NCBI RefSeq assembly: GCF_024296685.1
Contig: NZ_CP100763.1
Coordinates: 2,852,001 to 2,916,000, forward strand
Direction: 5' to 3'
Origin: Natrinema marinum
Lineage (GTDB): Archaea > Halobacteriota > Halobacteria > Halobacteriales > Natrialbaceae
Length of the DNA stretch: 64,000 nucleotides
A model generated the notes under the pieces. It worked only from the letters and a program-made list of their open reading frames with translations, was not told the DNA's origin and did not search any database. How positions within the stretch are numbered: the stretch's first letter is position 1; each line of letters opens with the position of its first letter. Below are positions 25,730 through 35,200 of this stretch, piece after piece. A program made the translations under genes and the position numbers.

Positions 25730-26659
25730 ATGGTCGGAACGACACTCCGAGAGATTCGCGATCACATCGAGCGTCTGGCCAGCGACGACGGCGCGTTCTC
25801 CGTCGTCGGGGCGCGCTCGGGCGAACGACCCGTCCCGGTCGCCGGCCACCGGTTCGCGACCCGGACGGCCGCAGTCGAAGCCGCTCGAGCGACAGAACAG
25901 TACCGCGCCGCGCTCAGACGCTACGATCCGCAAGTGCCGTTTTACGATCCGATCGTCTGCGAGGAGCGATCGACGGGCGGCGGCGGCGGTGACACAGTCG
26001 ACGCCGAATCGTCCGGTTCGGATCGATCGAATATGACCCGCGACCCGTCCGAACGGGTCAACCACGAGGAGCGAGCGAGAACCGAGAACCCGCTGATCGA
26101 GTTCTGCCACGATGTCTCGGGGGCCGTCTTCGAAGCGCTCTCGACCCGCGATCACGGGGCCGCCGAGCGGGCGATCATGGACGCGTATCTGGCCGCGGCC
26201 GAAGCGCCGACCGACCGGAACACGCTCTGTCTGGTCATGCTCGAGACGATGGCGACGGAACTCGAGCGACAGCTCGACGCGGCCGAGCGGGCGCGGGTGC
26301 TGACGGCGGCAGCGGCGGCCCTGCCGCCGGTCGACCCCGCGTCGGATCCGGTCGAAGCGAGCCTCGAACACCTGAATTCGCTCTCGCTGGTGCGCGAGTA
26401 CGGCGTGAGCCGTGAGTCCGACGAGGAGTCCGGCGAGGCGTGGGCGGTCTCCTTGCGAGGCTACGCCATCGAGTGCGGCGAGCGGCGGTTCCCGACGCTG
26501 CCGATCGGAATCGACATCCTGCGGCGGACGGCGGCGCCGACGGAGGCGTTCGGCGTCTCCGACGTGACCGCCCTCGGCGACGGCGACTGGCGGTTCGTTC
26601 TGACCAGCGGCGGGGACAGAGACGGCGGCCTCGTCTGCACGCGAGGTGAGCACGCGTGA
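25730..26659 (+). CDS. Unknown haloarchaeal protein behind iron-box-like operators
   Basis: This 309-residue soluble, acidic protein has two parts separated by a Gly/Ser/Asp-rich linker (about 85-115, CEERSTGGGGGDTVDAES). The first 80 residues (TLREIRDHIERLASDDGAFS, then PVPVAGHRFATRTAAVEAAR) look like a small domain found alone in other haloarchaeal proteins. The second part has NPLIEFCHDVSGAVFEALS and a C-terminal region ending FVLTSGGDRDGGLVCTRGEH. I recall DUF75xx names for such proteins but cannot confirm them. It overlaps the next gene by four bases. The palindromes upstream suggest a role in metal homeostasis or low-iron adaptation, which is inference. Confidence 0.7.
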   Translation: MVGTTLREIRDHIERLASDDGAFSVVGARSGERPVPVAGHRFATRTAAVEAARATEQYRAALRRYDPQVPFYDPIVCEERSTGGGGGDTVDAESSGSDRSNMTRDPSERVNHEERARTENPLIEFCHDVSGAVFEALSTRDHGAAERAIMDAYLAAAEAPTDRNTLCLVMLETMATELERQLDAAERARVLTAAAAALPPVDPASDPVEASLEHLNSLSLVREYGVSRESDEESGEAWAVSLRGYAIECGERRFPTLPIGIDILRRTAAPTEAFGVSDVTALGDGDWRFVLTSGGDRDGGLVCTRGEHA

Positions 26660-27456
26660 GCGACGCCACGGCCGTCCACCGGGCGCGGAGATGCGTCGCG
26701 GCGGAACGCGAGGCGGTCGCGGATCGGAAAGCGGCGCTCGAGGCGTTCGAAGAGCGCGTTCGGGACGTGCCAGCGACGACGCCCGCGCTCGCGGCAGGCC
26801 AGCAACAGGGGGCGGCGACGACGATGGCGACGGTGGCCGGGCCGTCGGGGTCGGCACCGACGCCGGGTGAGCGCTGCGTCACCGTCCGCGAGGCGTTCGC
26901 CGAGACGATCCGTCCCCACAGCACCGCCGACATCGCGGCCGAGGAGTCCCTCGCGGAAACGATCGCAGCGGAGTTGACCGAGGACATCGCCGTCGCGCTC
27001 GCGGCCGAAACCGGCTGGACGCCGGCGCTCAAGCGCGCCGTCCTCGAGGAGATCGCAGACAGAAAGCGGGAGGCAACGGCGTTTCGGGAGACACTGGACG
27101 ACGAACGGCGGTCGCTCGAGGCGGCGAGCGACGAGATCGACGAGATCGTCGCGTGGCTGCAGGCGACGGCCGACGAGTCGCTCCTGCAGTGTGATTTCGA
27201 CGCGTTGCGGGCGAAACACGACCGCCTCGAGCGCTACCGCGACCGGCTCGAGACGCTCACGAGCGAGCGGCAAGCGCGGCTTACCGACTCGACGAACCGG
27301 TACGGAACCGGGGGCACGAGCCGCCGGTCGGTGGTAGTATCGTTTTACTCCGAGCTCCCCGTTCGCTATCCGCTACTGTCGACCGCGACGCGGCTGTACG
27401 GGATCTGCGAGGACTGCCAGCGAACGATTCGGGCACACCTCGCGCGTCGCGTCTGA
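26656..27456 (+). CDS. Coiled-coil protein of unknown function (DUF7260-like), second gene of the iron-box unit
   Basis: This 266-residue protein starts within the last codons of its neighbour, a coupling overlap (GTGAGC at 26656). It is predominantly helical and charged: HRARRCVAAEREAVADRKAA at the N-terminus, RAVLEEIADRKREATAFRE and LDDERRSLEAASDEIDEIV in the middle suggest long coiled coils. The C-terminal portion has ICEDCQRTIRAHLARR with a CEDC pair. No membrane segment or signal is seen. I recall the family as DUF7260, unverified. Shared promoter control with the preceding gene suggests they function together. Confidence 0.68.
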   Translation: MSDATAVHRARRCVAAEREAVADRKAALEAFEERVRDVPATTPALAAGQQQGAATTMATVAGPSGSAPTPGERCVTVREAFAETIRPHSTADIAAEESLAETIAAELTEDIAVALAAETGWTPALKRAVLEEIADRKREATAFRETLDDERRSLEAASDEIDEIVAWLQATADESLLQCDFDALRAKHDRLERYRDRLETLTSERQARLTDSTNRYGTGGTSRRSVVVSFYSELPVRYPLLSTATRLYGICEDCQRTIRAHLARRV

Positions 27457-27488
27457 AGCGGCCAAGCCACCGGCCGCGGGGGGCTGGC

Positions 27489-27881
27489 CTACTGTTGGGA
27501 GCGCGACAATCCCTCCGGAACGAGGTCACAGAGCGATACGCTATCGAGCACGTCGCCGACCTCGGGCGGGCCGTCGGTCGCCGAGACGGTATCGTGGATC
27601 CGTCGCATACACTCGAGGGCACCGTCGATGGCCGCTCGGCGCGTCGAGACGCGGCCGATCGACTGAGAGATGGCTCGATCGGTCATGAAGTACCGGTACC
27701 GAAGTTCCCAGCACCGACAGAGGCCGAGTCCGGGATGCGACCGATCGGCGATGGTACTGTCCGCGATCAGTTCGATCGGCGGCCGGCTGTGACGGTAGAC
27801 GAATCGATCGCCACAGCACTCTGCGAGCCCCCACCGCGGCGGCAGCGCTTCTCGCGGGATGGGGTCTTGATCAACGGCCAT
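27489..27881 (-). CDS. Unknown haloarchaeal protein, 130 residues
   Basis: The product begins MAVDQDPIPREALPPRWGLA and contains ECCGDRFVYRHSRPPIELIA, then ELRYRYFMTDRAISQSIGRV and ALECMRRIHDTVSA. It looks like a small globular alpha/beta protein; no motif for an enzyme activity is visible. The start at 27881 is preferred because the preceding in-frame residues are basic and atypical. It converges on the coiled-coil gene (32 bases between stops). The function is unknown. Confidence 0.62.
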   Translation of the reverse strand: MAVDQDPIPREALPPRWGLAECCGDRFVYRHSRPPIELIADSTIADRSHPGLGLCRCWELRYRYFMTDRAISQSIGRVSTRRAAIDGALECMRRIHDTVSATDGPPEVGDVLDSVSLCDLVPEGLSRSQQ

Positions 27882-28075
27882 ACAGAGCGCTCTCGCCGAG
27901 GGGAAGGGTGTTCGTTCCGCCTGCAAGCGCGGGCATCTGTATAGGGACCCCCTACAACATCAGCGAGTTGGTGATTTCGAGGCTGCGGTACCGATCGACG
28001 AACGAACGGGGGCGACGCGCCGACGACCGGGGCCGATCGTCCGACTTTTGTCCTCGCTCCCGCGTATTCTAGAGT

Positions 28076-28393
28076 ATGGCTGACTTCGACCCCGAGCAGT
28101 TCGAGGACAAGTACGCCAACTACTTCCCCGAGCTCCAGCAGGCGTACAAGAACGCGTTCAACCGGATGAACGACCGCTACGACTCCCAGCTCGTCCACGC
28201 GATCGACCAGCAGGTGTTGAACGAAAGCGAGCCCTTCTACGAGGGTGACGGCGAGTTCCGCATCGAGCTTCCCGACGATCCCTACGGACGGATTTCCGGG
28301 GTCGTGGTCGACGAGGCGAAGTTCGAGGACGTACTCGAGACCCACGTCGAGGAGATCGAGACCGAACTGCAGCGCATCTTCGGCTTCGCCTGA
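28076..28393 (+). CDS. DUF5783-like acidic protein
   Basis: This 105-residue protein starts MADFDPEQFEDKYANYFPEL and contains AYKNAFNRMNDRYDSQLVHA and LPDDPYGRISGVVVDE. It is strongly acidic, with the composition of a highly expressed haloarchaeal cytosolic protein. I recall this pattern as DUF5783 (unverified); no function is known. It stands in front of the NifU-domain gene with 82 bases between. Confidence 0.78.
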   Translation: MADFDPEQFEDKYANYFPELQQAYKNAFNRMNDRYDSQLVHAIDQQVLNESEPFYEGDGEFRIELPDDPYGRISGVVVDEAKFEDVLETHVEEIETELQRIFGFA

Positions 28394-28475
28394 GGACGGC
28401 CGCGACCGTCGCCGACGCCGGCAGGCGAACATGAAGGACGGAAGGTTTAGGGGGGCTGATACCCAAGGCATTTCT

Positions 28476-28838
28476 ATGAGTACTGAGACCCAGAACGACG
28501 GGGACGACCTCGAGGAGCGCGTCACGAACTTCCTGCGTCGCAACTTCCCGCAGATCCAGATGCACGGCGGCAGCGCCGCGATTCAGGACCTCGACCGCGA
28601 GACCGGCGAGGTCACCATCGCGCTCGGCGGCGCCTGCAGCGGCTGTGGCATCTCGCCGATGACGATCCAGGCGATCAAGAGCCGGATGGTCAAGGAGATT
28701 CCCGAGATCGAGCAGGTCAACGCCCACACCGGCATGGACGGCGGCGACGACATGGGCGGCGGCATGAGTCCCTCCTTCCCCGGCGAGACCGTCGACGACG
28801 ACGGCGAAGCCGACGAAGGGCCGGAAGCACCGTTCTAA
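28476..28838 (+). CDS. NifU C-terminal-domain iron-sulfur scaffold protein
   Basis: This 120-residue protein has the NifU C-terminal (Nfu) fold: ERVTNFLRRNFPQIQMHGGS, then VTIALGGACSGCGISPMTI, whose CSGC pair (two Cys per subunit) binds a shared [4Fe-4S] cluster between two subunits for delivery to apoproteins. The acidic tail (GETVDDDGEADEGPEAPF) is a halophile trait. The ATG at 28476 is chosen because it directly precedes the domain; AAGGTTTAGG about 30 bases upstream may be its TATA region. Ferredoxins and the NO-related genes nearby are potential clients. Confidence 0.9.
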   Translation: MSTETQNDGDDLEERVTNFLRRNFPQIQMHGGSAAIQDLDRETGEVTIALGGACSGCGISPMTIQAIKSRMVKEIPEIEQVNAHTGMDGGDDMGGGMSPSFPGETVDDDGEADEGPEAPF

Positions 28839-28943
28839 CGCGTCGGTCGTCCCGTTCGGTTTCGGCTATACGTTTCGTATTTCGCTCGGCGAGCCACAGC
28901 TCTGCTGGTCGTCGCGTCGTGACAATCGAGTGGCGCGGTCGGC

Positions 28944-29846
28944 TTACCGCAAGCCCCGACCGCGCTCCCAGGTCCTGAGCAGCGTCGTCAGCACTCGATT
29001 CGTCGGAACCTCGAACCCGGCCTCGGCCGCGCGGTCGACGACGTAGCCGTTGATCGCGTCGATTTCGGTGCGCCGGCCGGCCAGTACGTCCTGGCGCATC
29101 GAGGACGTGTTCGCCGCGGTCGCCTCGGCGATGCCCTCGAGCGCGGCTAGCGCCTCGCGATCCGAAAGCGACACGTCACGGGCGCGGGCGACGCGAGCGG
29201 TTTCGCGGGTCGCCGCCCGCGCGAGGTCGCTCGCCGGGTCGGCGAGGATCGCCCCGTTGTCAGTGTCGGAAAGCGCCGTCACGGGGTTGATGCCGGCGTT
29301 GACCGCGAGCTTCTCCCACAGCCGACGGGGCATGTCCTCGACGACGGTCGTCTCGAGCCCGGCGGCGAAGGCCGCGCCGACCCGATCCGCAAGCGACGAG
29401 GAACCGCCGTCTCGAGCGCCGAGGACGACCTCGCCGCGGCCCGTACACTCGACGACTCCCGGCTCCCGCAGGATCGCACCGTAGGTCGCCGTTCCGGCCA
29501 GGATCGGCGTCTCGAGGCGCGATGCGAGCGTCGCTTCGTTTCCCATCCCGTTCTGTAGCGAGAGAACGGCGTCGAACGAGCCCGTCGCGAGCGCGGTCGC
29601 GGCCGCGGCCGTGTCGAACGACTTGACCGTCACGACGGCGAGGTCGGCCTCGAGTCCCGTGCCGTCGGTCACCGCGGCCGGAGAGACGGTCGTCGGGCCG
29701 TCAACGACGCCCTCGAGACGCAGTCCCGACTCACGGACGGCACGGGCGTGGTCCTCGCGCGCGACGAGGGTCACGTCGTGGTCGCGCGCGAGCAGGCCGC
29801 CGACGAGGCTCCCGAGGCTGCCCGCACCGAAGACGACGATGTGCAT
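28944..29846 (-). CDS. panE: 2-dehydropantoate 2-reductase (ketopantoate reductase)
   Basis: This 300-residue NAD(P)H-dependent enzyme reduces ketopantoate to pantoate on the way to coenzyme A. The nucleotide site is VVFGAGSLGSLVGGLL at the N-terminus, followed by VVTVKSFDT and LSLQNGMGNE (the family's N-x-hydrophobic-G pattern). The catalytic lysine and asparagine are in LWEKLAVNAGINPVTAL. The C-terminal helical domain includes SMRQDVLAGRRTEIDAINGY, with the conserved Glu and Ser-Met-x-x-D. The length is normal. It lies near two rubredoxin-like genes with no metabolic link to them. Confidence 0.9.
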   Translation of the reverse strand: MHIVVFGAGSLGSLVGGLLARDHDVTLVAREDHARAVRESGLRLEGVVDGPTTVSPAAVTDGTGLEADLAVVTVKSFDTAAAATALATGSFDAVLSLQNGMGNEATLASRLETPILAGTATYGAILREPGVVECTGRGEVVLGARDGGSSSLADRVGAAFAAGLETTVVEDMPRRLWEKLAVNAGINPVTALSDTDNGAILADPASDLARAATRETARVARARDVSLSDREALAALEGIAEATAANTSSMRQDVLAGRRTEIDAINGYVVDRAAEAGFEVPTNRVLTTLLRTWERGRGLR

Positions 29847-29909
29847 GGCTCGAGGTGGAGCGAGCGCGGTAAAAACGGTTGCCGTCGGCGGCCGTGCGGT
29901 CGCCGCGGC

Positions 29910-30203
29910 TCAGTCTTCGGTCCAGTAGTACAGGTCTTCGCGGTCGGCACCGCAGTTCGGGCACGCGTCGGGCATATCGTCGTCGAGTCGTCCCATTTCG
30001 CCACACTCCCAGCAGCGCCACATCAGTTCGGCCTCCCCGAACTCGTGGCCAGAGCGGACGTGCTCGACGCTCAGCCCCTCGAGTCCGTCCTGAAGGGTGA
30101 CGTAGAGTCCGTTCTCGTCGACGCCGCGGATTCGTCCGATTTCCGTGCCGTCTTCGGTGTAGACCGTCGTTCCGAACGCCAGTCGCGGTTGTTCCTCGGC
30201 CAT
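29910..30203 (-). CDS. Rubredoxin-like zinc-ribbon protein, paralogue 1 (DUF7130-like)
   Basis: This 97-residue protein begins MAEEQPRLAFGTTVYTEDGT, has a small beta domain (IGRIRGVDENGLYVT) and ends in a rubredoxin-like knuckle pair, WRCWECGEMG and ACPNCGADREDLYYWTED. Four cysteines can bind iron or zinc. The start at 30203 removes an unlike upstream extension. Its neighbour at 30299 shares the architecture and end (Y/M-YWTED) and is a tandem paralogue. I recall the family as DUF7130 (unverified). An electron-transfer or metal-sensing role is possible. Confidence 0.78.
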   Translation of the reverse strand: MAEEQPRLAFGTTVYTEDGTEIGRIRGVDENGLYVTLQDGLEGLSVEHVRSGHEFGEAELMWRCWECGEMGRLDDDMPDACPNCGADREDLYYWTED

Positions 30204-30298
30204 GTGGCTCACCGGTGGACGGTACGCCTCGGTCGGCAATAAACCCACAAGTGCTATACGGAATCTGGCTACTGGGGCGACGAGTCGGCCGGCTGGAC

Positions 30299-30637
30299 TC
30301 AGTCCTCGGTCCAGTACATGAGGTTCTCCTTCTCGGTGCCACAGTTCGGACACTCGTCGGGGAGTCCGTCGTCGATATCACCCATCTCGCCACACTCCAT
30401 ACAGCGCCACATCAGTTCGGCCTCCCCGAACTCGTGACCCGCCCGTGCGTGATCGACGCTCAGCGCCTCGGCGCCCTCGCGGGTGGTGACGAAGAACCCG
30501 CTCTGTTCGAAGCCCCGGATGCGACCGAGTTCGTTGCCGTCCTCGTCGTAGACGGTCTGTCCGAAGCTGAGCTTCTGGACCTCCTCGACGGCCTCTTCGT
30601 CGCCCTCTTTCGCCGGTGTCTCGCCAGTGTTGACCAT
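30299..30637 (-). CDS. Rubredoxin-like zinc-ribbon protein, paralogue 2 (DUF7130-like)
   Basis: This 112-residue protein carries an acidic N-terminal segment (MVNTGETPAKEGDEEAVEEV), then LSFGQTVYDEDGNELGRIRG, EFGEAELMWRCMECGEMG and CPNCGTEKENLMYWTED. About two thirds of it aligns with the paralogue at 29910, including EFGEAELMWRC. The two genes lie head to tail with 95 bases between, indicating tandem duplication with divergence of the N-termini. Start at 30637 is chosen because the frame upstream turns arginine-rich. Confidence 0.78.
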   Translation of the reverse strand: MVNTGETPAKEGDEEAVEEVQKLSFGQTVYDEDGNELGRIRGFEQSGFFVTTREGAEALSVDHARAGHEFGEAELMWRCMECGEMGDIDDGLPDECPNCGTEKENLMYWTED

Positions 30638-31038
30638 GACCGGATGCAGGCCGGCGACGCGAATAAAGCCCAAGCGCGCATTGTTCGACCGGCCGCTCGA
30701 GGGCGTCAGCGAGACGAACGCGGGGCACACGCGGCGACGAACTCGTCGTGCGAGGTGTCCACACGATAATAGAAAACAATATACACCCTCCAACAAGAGA
30801 CATGGTTCATGATAGTTCGTCTCACACCACTGTCGGTCGGCGATACCCGTTCGGTCCGGACGCGCCCTCGTGAGGGAGGGGGGCTGGGAACGGCGCCGAT
30901 CAGTGTGGCGAAACGAAAGGGTGGGTGCTCGGTACGAACGGTGGGGACGCCGCTGTCGTCGGCTCGGATACAACCGCTCGGGAGCAATCCAGCCCCGCAG
31001 ACGGTCGCAGGTCATTGTCCTGCTGACGTGATCCGACC
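30638..31038. other. Intergenic region before the hydrolase gene, with a doubtful short frame
   Basis: A TATA-like AATATAC (30778-30784) occurs in an A/T-rich patch. About 28 bases later an ATG (30809) opens a 77-codon frame whose TGA overlaps the hydrolase ATG (ATGA at 31039). The predicted product is basic, with mixed third-position composition, so I do not call it a gene. The TATA may simply drive the hydrolase with a long leader, or a minus-strand promoter for the rubredoxin-like genes may also lie here. Confidence 0.4.
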
Positions 31039-31950
31039 ATGAGCGGGACCGGCGTCGCGACGATCGGCGACTGTCGGATCGCCTACCGACGGGCGGGGAC
31101 GAGCGGACCGCCCGTCGTGCTCTGTCACGGTGCCGGGATCGACGACGCGACCGTCTCGTGGCACCACGCGATCGACGCCCTCGCGGACGACTACCGCGTC
31201 TACGCCATCGACTGGCCGGAGTATGGCAACAGCACGGGCGACGTGACCCACACCGTCGAGACGTACATCGAGGTCCTCGAGGGATTCCTCGAGACGCTAC
31301 CCTTCGAACGCGTCTCGCTGGCCGGCATCTCGATGGGCGGCGGCGTCGCACTCGGCTACACGCTGGCCAATCAGGACCGCGTCGATCGCCTCGCGCTCGT
31401 CGACAGCTACGGCCTCGGCAAGCGACTGCCCAGCGCCCTCCAGTGGAAAGTCCTCTCGCAGGTCCCCGGCATGACTGAGTTCAGCAAGATCGCCGCCAGC
31501 ACCACCACGGCGAGCGTCCGGATGGTCCTCGACAACCTCGTCGCGGACGCCGACGAGTTGCCCGAACCGTTCGTCGACGACGTCCGGCGGAAGCTGATGG
31601 AACCGGGCTCGATCCAGGCGTTCACCGAGTTCCAGGAGAACGAACTCTCCTTTAGCGGCCGCGTCGAGACGAACTACGTCGACGACCTCGAGTCGCTGTC
31701 CGTCCCGACGCTGCTCGTCCACGGGAAACAGGACCCGCTGGTCCCCGTCGAGTGGTCGATCCGCGCGGCGGAACTGATTCCGGATTCGGAACTCGACCTC
31801 GTCGACGACTGCGGCCACTGGACGACGCGCGAGCGACCCGAGCGATTCAACGAGCGTCTCGAGAACTGGCTGCCCGATCCACAATGTGTGCCACAGCTAC
31901 AGTACACGAAGGCGGAGATGCCGGGCGTCACTCGAGTTAGCAGCGATTGA
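31039..31950 (+). CDS. Alpha/beta-fold hydrolase
   Basis: This 303-residue serine hydrolase has the oxyanion-site motif LCHGAGID (about 32-39), the nucleophile elbow GISMGGG (Ser at about 97), an acid in KQDPLVPVEW (about 235) and the catalytic histidine in DDCGHWTTRERPE (about 260). The pattern resembles esterases and epoxide hydrolase-like enzymes; substrate is unknown. The middle helical region (about 140-205) forms the lid. No signal peptide is seen, so it is cytosolic. Confidence 0.87.
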   Translation: MSGTGVATIGDCRIAYRRAGTSGPPVVLCHGAGIDDATVSWHHAIDALADDYRVYAIDWPEYGNSTGDVTHTVETYIEVLEGFLETLPFERVSLAGISMGGGVALGYTLANQDRVDRLALVDSYGLGKRLPSALQWKVLSQVPGMTEFSKIAASTTTASVRMVLDNLVADADELPEPFVDDVRRKLMEPGSIQAFTEFQENELSFSGRVETNYVDDLESLSVPTLLVHGKQDPLVPVEWSIRAAELIPDSELDLVDDCGHWTTRERPERFNERLENWLPDPQCVPQLQYTKAEMPGVTRVSSD

Positions 31951-32073
31951 GTCGGCTATTCGTCCGTTTTCCATCCGTTCTCCGTCCGTTCTCCGTTGGC
32001 CGGGAGTGCGTCTCGAGCAGCCGCGAGAGACGCACGACCCGGGGAAGGGCAGGCCGTTACCCAGGAACTGACC

Positions 32074-32200
32074 GCGAGCGAACGAAGTGAGCGAGCGGGC
32101 CGACGACTGACTCGGAACGAAGTGACGGGAAAGGAGGAGTGCTTTTGATGGAAATTTTGCCGAGGGCGCGCCGTCGGCGCGCCCGCAGAGCAAAATTTCC
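32074..32200 (+). repeat. Dispersed haloarchaeal hairpin repeat, copy R2
   Basis: In plus orientation this copy contains the 22-base block at 32089-32110, GGAAAGGAGGAGTGCTTTTG near 32128-32147, and the outer stem GGAAATTTTGC (32150-32160) paired perfectly with GCAAAATTTCC (32190-32200). The loop carries a GGGCGCGCC/GGCGCGCCC hairpin. The stem ends at the polC stop codon on the minus strand (32200-32202), the same relation to a stop codon seen for R1. Confidence 0.75.
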
Positions 32201-35200
32201 TACATGAAATCCTCGATCCCGCTTTGCTTGTTTTTGTCGTTCTCGAAGATGCTCTCGAGCGACCGTTCTAAGACCTCTAACCGCTGTTTCGTGTAGGGCC
32301 GGCAGTCGTACTCCTCGGCGACCTGAATCGCGGTCTGCATGTACTTGTTCACGGAGCCCTTGTGGACGGTGAGATTGACGCGACCCCCGCATTCGCGACA
32401 GTCGCCGGTCAGGGGCATCCGGCGGAACTTCTCGCCGCAGTCGAGACAGCGAGTCTCCTGGCGGGCGAACGCCCGGAGGTTGCCGATGAGGTCCGGCAGG
32501 AAGTGGTACTCGATGACCCGCTCGGCCACGTCGGTCTCGTCGACCGACTCGAGTTTGCGCGAGAGCTCGAGTTGGGCGTCCATCTTGTCCATCATCGAGC
32601 CGAGCGTCTTGTACGCCGAGAGGTCGGGCCCCATCGCGATGTCGGTGGTGTCGTGGGTGTGCTCGAAGCCGGTGTACTCGAGATCGGTGCCGAGGTTCTC
32701 CTCGGCGATCTCGACATCGACGTCCTCGGGGTCGGCCTGCTCGCGGCTCGCGAGATAGAACTCGCGGGGGTACTGGGAGACGACGTCCATGTTGTGGGCC
32801 TCGTCGTCGATCTCCGAGGGATCGATCCGCGAGGACATGACGAGGGGCGCGTCCATCTTGCCGCCCCGCTGGTCGGGGAGGAACGACTTACTGAAGTTGA
32901 GCAGTCCGTCGAGAAGCAACATGACGCAGTCTTCGTCACCGTCACAATTGCGGCGTTTCGCGGCGTGAAAGTACGGATGAGCGTATCCGACCGCCGCGCT
33001 CGTGAAACCGATCACCCGTCCGACAGTCGCCGCCGACGTGTGCGGAGCCATCCCGAAGACGAGTTCACCGACGAGGTCCTGGCGGTCCTCGAACTCGTGG
33101 AACGGCTCGAGGCCGTAGTACTGCTCCAAGAGATCGTCGATGAAGTCGGCGGTCTGGAGCATGTGTTCTGCCGCGCCGTCCGAGAGGACGATGTCCTGAA
33201 CTTTGAGTTCGACCAGTTGGTCCTCGTGGGTGAGCGGCTCGCCGTGGATGTCTTCTTCGTAGCCAAGGGCCTGCAGTTGGCCGACATCGACGTCGAGTTC
33301 GCTCGCACGGACCGACGTGACCGGCAGGTCGGTCATGTCGTAGCGGACGGTGCCGTCTTTGAACGCCGAGACGTCGTGTTTGGCCCGCAGAATCCCCTTC
33401 TCGATGGGTTCGGGGACCTTGTTCGTCGAGGAGAGCCCCTTGACGCCTTTCAGGATGTCGAAGGCGTTCTCGCGCTCGCCGACCGACTCCAAGGCCGAAC
33501 GGTACTCGTCGTTGATGTCGATTTCGCGGGAGTCGACGCAGGTCGCCTCGCGCTCGCAGCGCGGACACTCGACGCGGCCGGCCTCGTCGGGTTCGACTTG
33601 CACGTCGCAGTCGTAACAGCGGTAGTCCGGCGTCGTCCGGGCGTTGCAGTCCGGACAGCGGTTCTTGAACGTCTCCGTCCCGCACGATTCGCAGCGCTGG
33701 CGGCCGATCTGGAGTTCGACGATGCCGGGCGTATCGGACATCGTCTCGGCGTGTTTGGCCGCGTCGGCGACGTTGCGCTGTGCGCCGCCGGCCTCGCCGA
33801 TAGGAAAGAGCGTGTGAACGGGCGGGCTCAGGTCGCGGCGCTCGGACTTCTCGGGGCGGCCCATCCGATTGCCGATTCGCGTTGGCGCCCGCTCGCGGAC
33901 CCGGAACGGGGCGACCTCGTTGACCGCCTCGATGGCGTTGTCGCCCTCGGTTTCGTGGCCCCACGTTCGCGCGCGCTCGGAGAGGTCATCCGCGTCCCAG
34001 GTGCACTCGAGTTCGATCGTCGACCCGTCTGCCACCCCGTCGGGGTCGATCGCAGCACCGTCGGTGACCGCCTGTCGGGGTTCACAGCCGACCGTGTGGA
34101 CGAACGGTCGCCAGTCGTCGATCTCGATACGGCCTTCGCTCTCGCGCTGGCGGTGTTCGATGACGATCGCCTCGAGCGCATCGCTGACGGTCTCGTCGTA
34201 TGCGAGGACGAGCGTGCTCCCGGCGTCCCCGTCCTCGATCCGGCCGTCGGCCACCGCCGCCGCGAGATCACAGAAGGCGTCGACCGAGAGATCGTGCCAG
34301 AGATATGTGTACTCGGGGTGCAGCGGCGCGTCGTACTCCGTGGCCCACTCGAGGGCATCCTCGGCGTCGGGGAACTCGAGGTCGATGCGGGGGTCGTCCT
34401 CGAGGGCCTGAGTGTCCGCGCCGGCGGCCGCGAGGTCCTGGATCCACCACTCGTAGGTGTAAGAGGCGGGGGCCAGCGGGTGGTTGTTCTCGACGAACTC
34501 GCCGTAGTTGACCAGATACTCACCGAGGTCCAAGATCTTCTCGACGCCGTTTCGGATCTCGAGGGCGTCCTCGGGGTCGTCGATTCGCCGGACGTCGCCG
34601 TTTGCTAGTTTGATCGTCGGCCCCTCGAGGGAGTCGACGGGAACGACGCCCGCCGCCTTGCCGGGGCGTTCGGTCTTGATCTGGGTCCCCGTCGCGAGGA
34701 AGTCGTCGACCAGATGCATCGCAGCAGGGTGGACGCCGGCGGTCGCGAAGCCGTGGTTGCGCGCCCGGCCGTAGCGCAGCCGGAAGCCGCCCTTGGCACA
34801 GGGATGGGAGAAGACCGGGCGACCGGCGATCAGGTCCCGGAGGAACTTCGTAGACTCCTCGACGCGGGGCGGCCCCTCGGGTTCGCCGCCCGCGTCCTCG
34901 TCGGTCTCTTCTGCATCGCCGTCTACCGCTTCCGCCTCGGCATCGCCGTCATCGTCGGCTTCGTCGTCGGTCGCTTCCTCCTCGTCAGCGTCGTCGTAGT
35001 AGGTGCCGTCGATGAGGTCCTGGAGCCACGGCCAGTCGACCTCGTCCAGATTGCGGGTGTAGCGCTGGATCTTCGGCGCTTTCAGCGCGATCCCCTCCGC
35101 GAGGACGAGACACATCCCGCCGCGGGCGCTGTTGGTGTCGACCCGCTCTAGGTCACGAAAGCCGGACACCTCCTCGTCGCCCGTCGCCTCGCCGTCCAGC

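Noticed and set aside
32149-32208. A micro-frame ATG...TGA inside repeat R2, with GGAGG upstream, encoding a 19-residue arginine-rich peptide
   Set aside because: The other two copies of the repeat have no ATG at this place (GTA and ATC), so the frame is not a conserved property.
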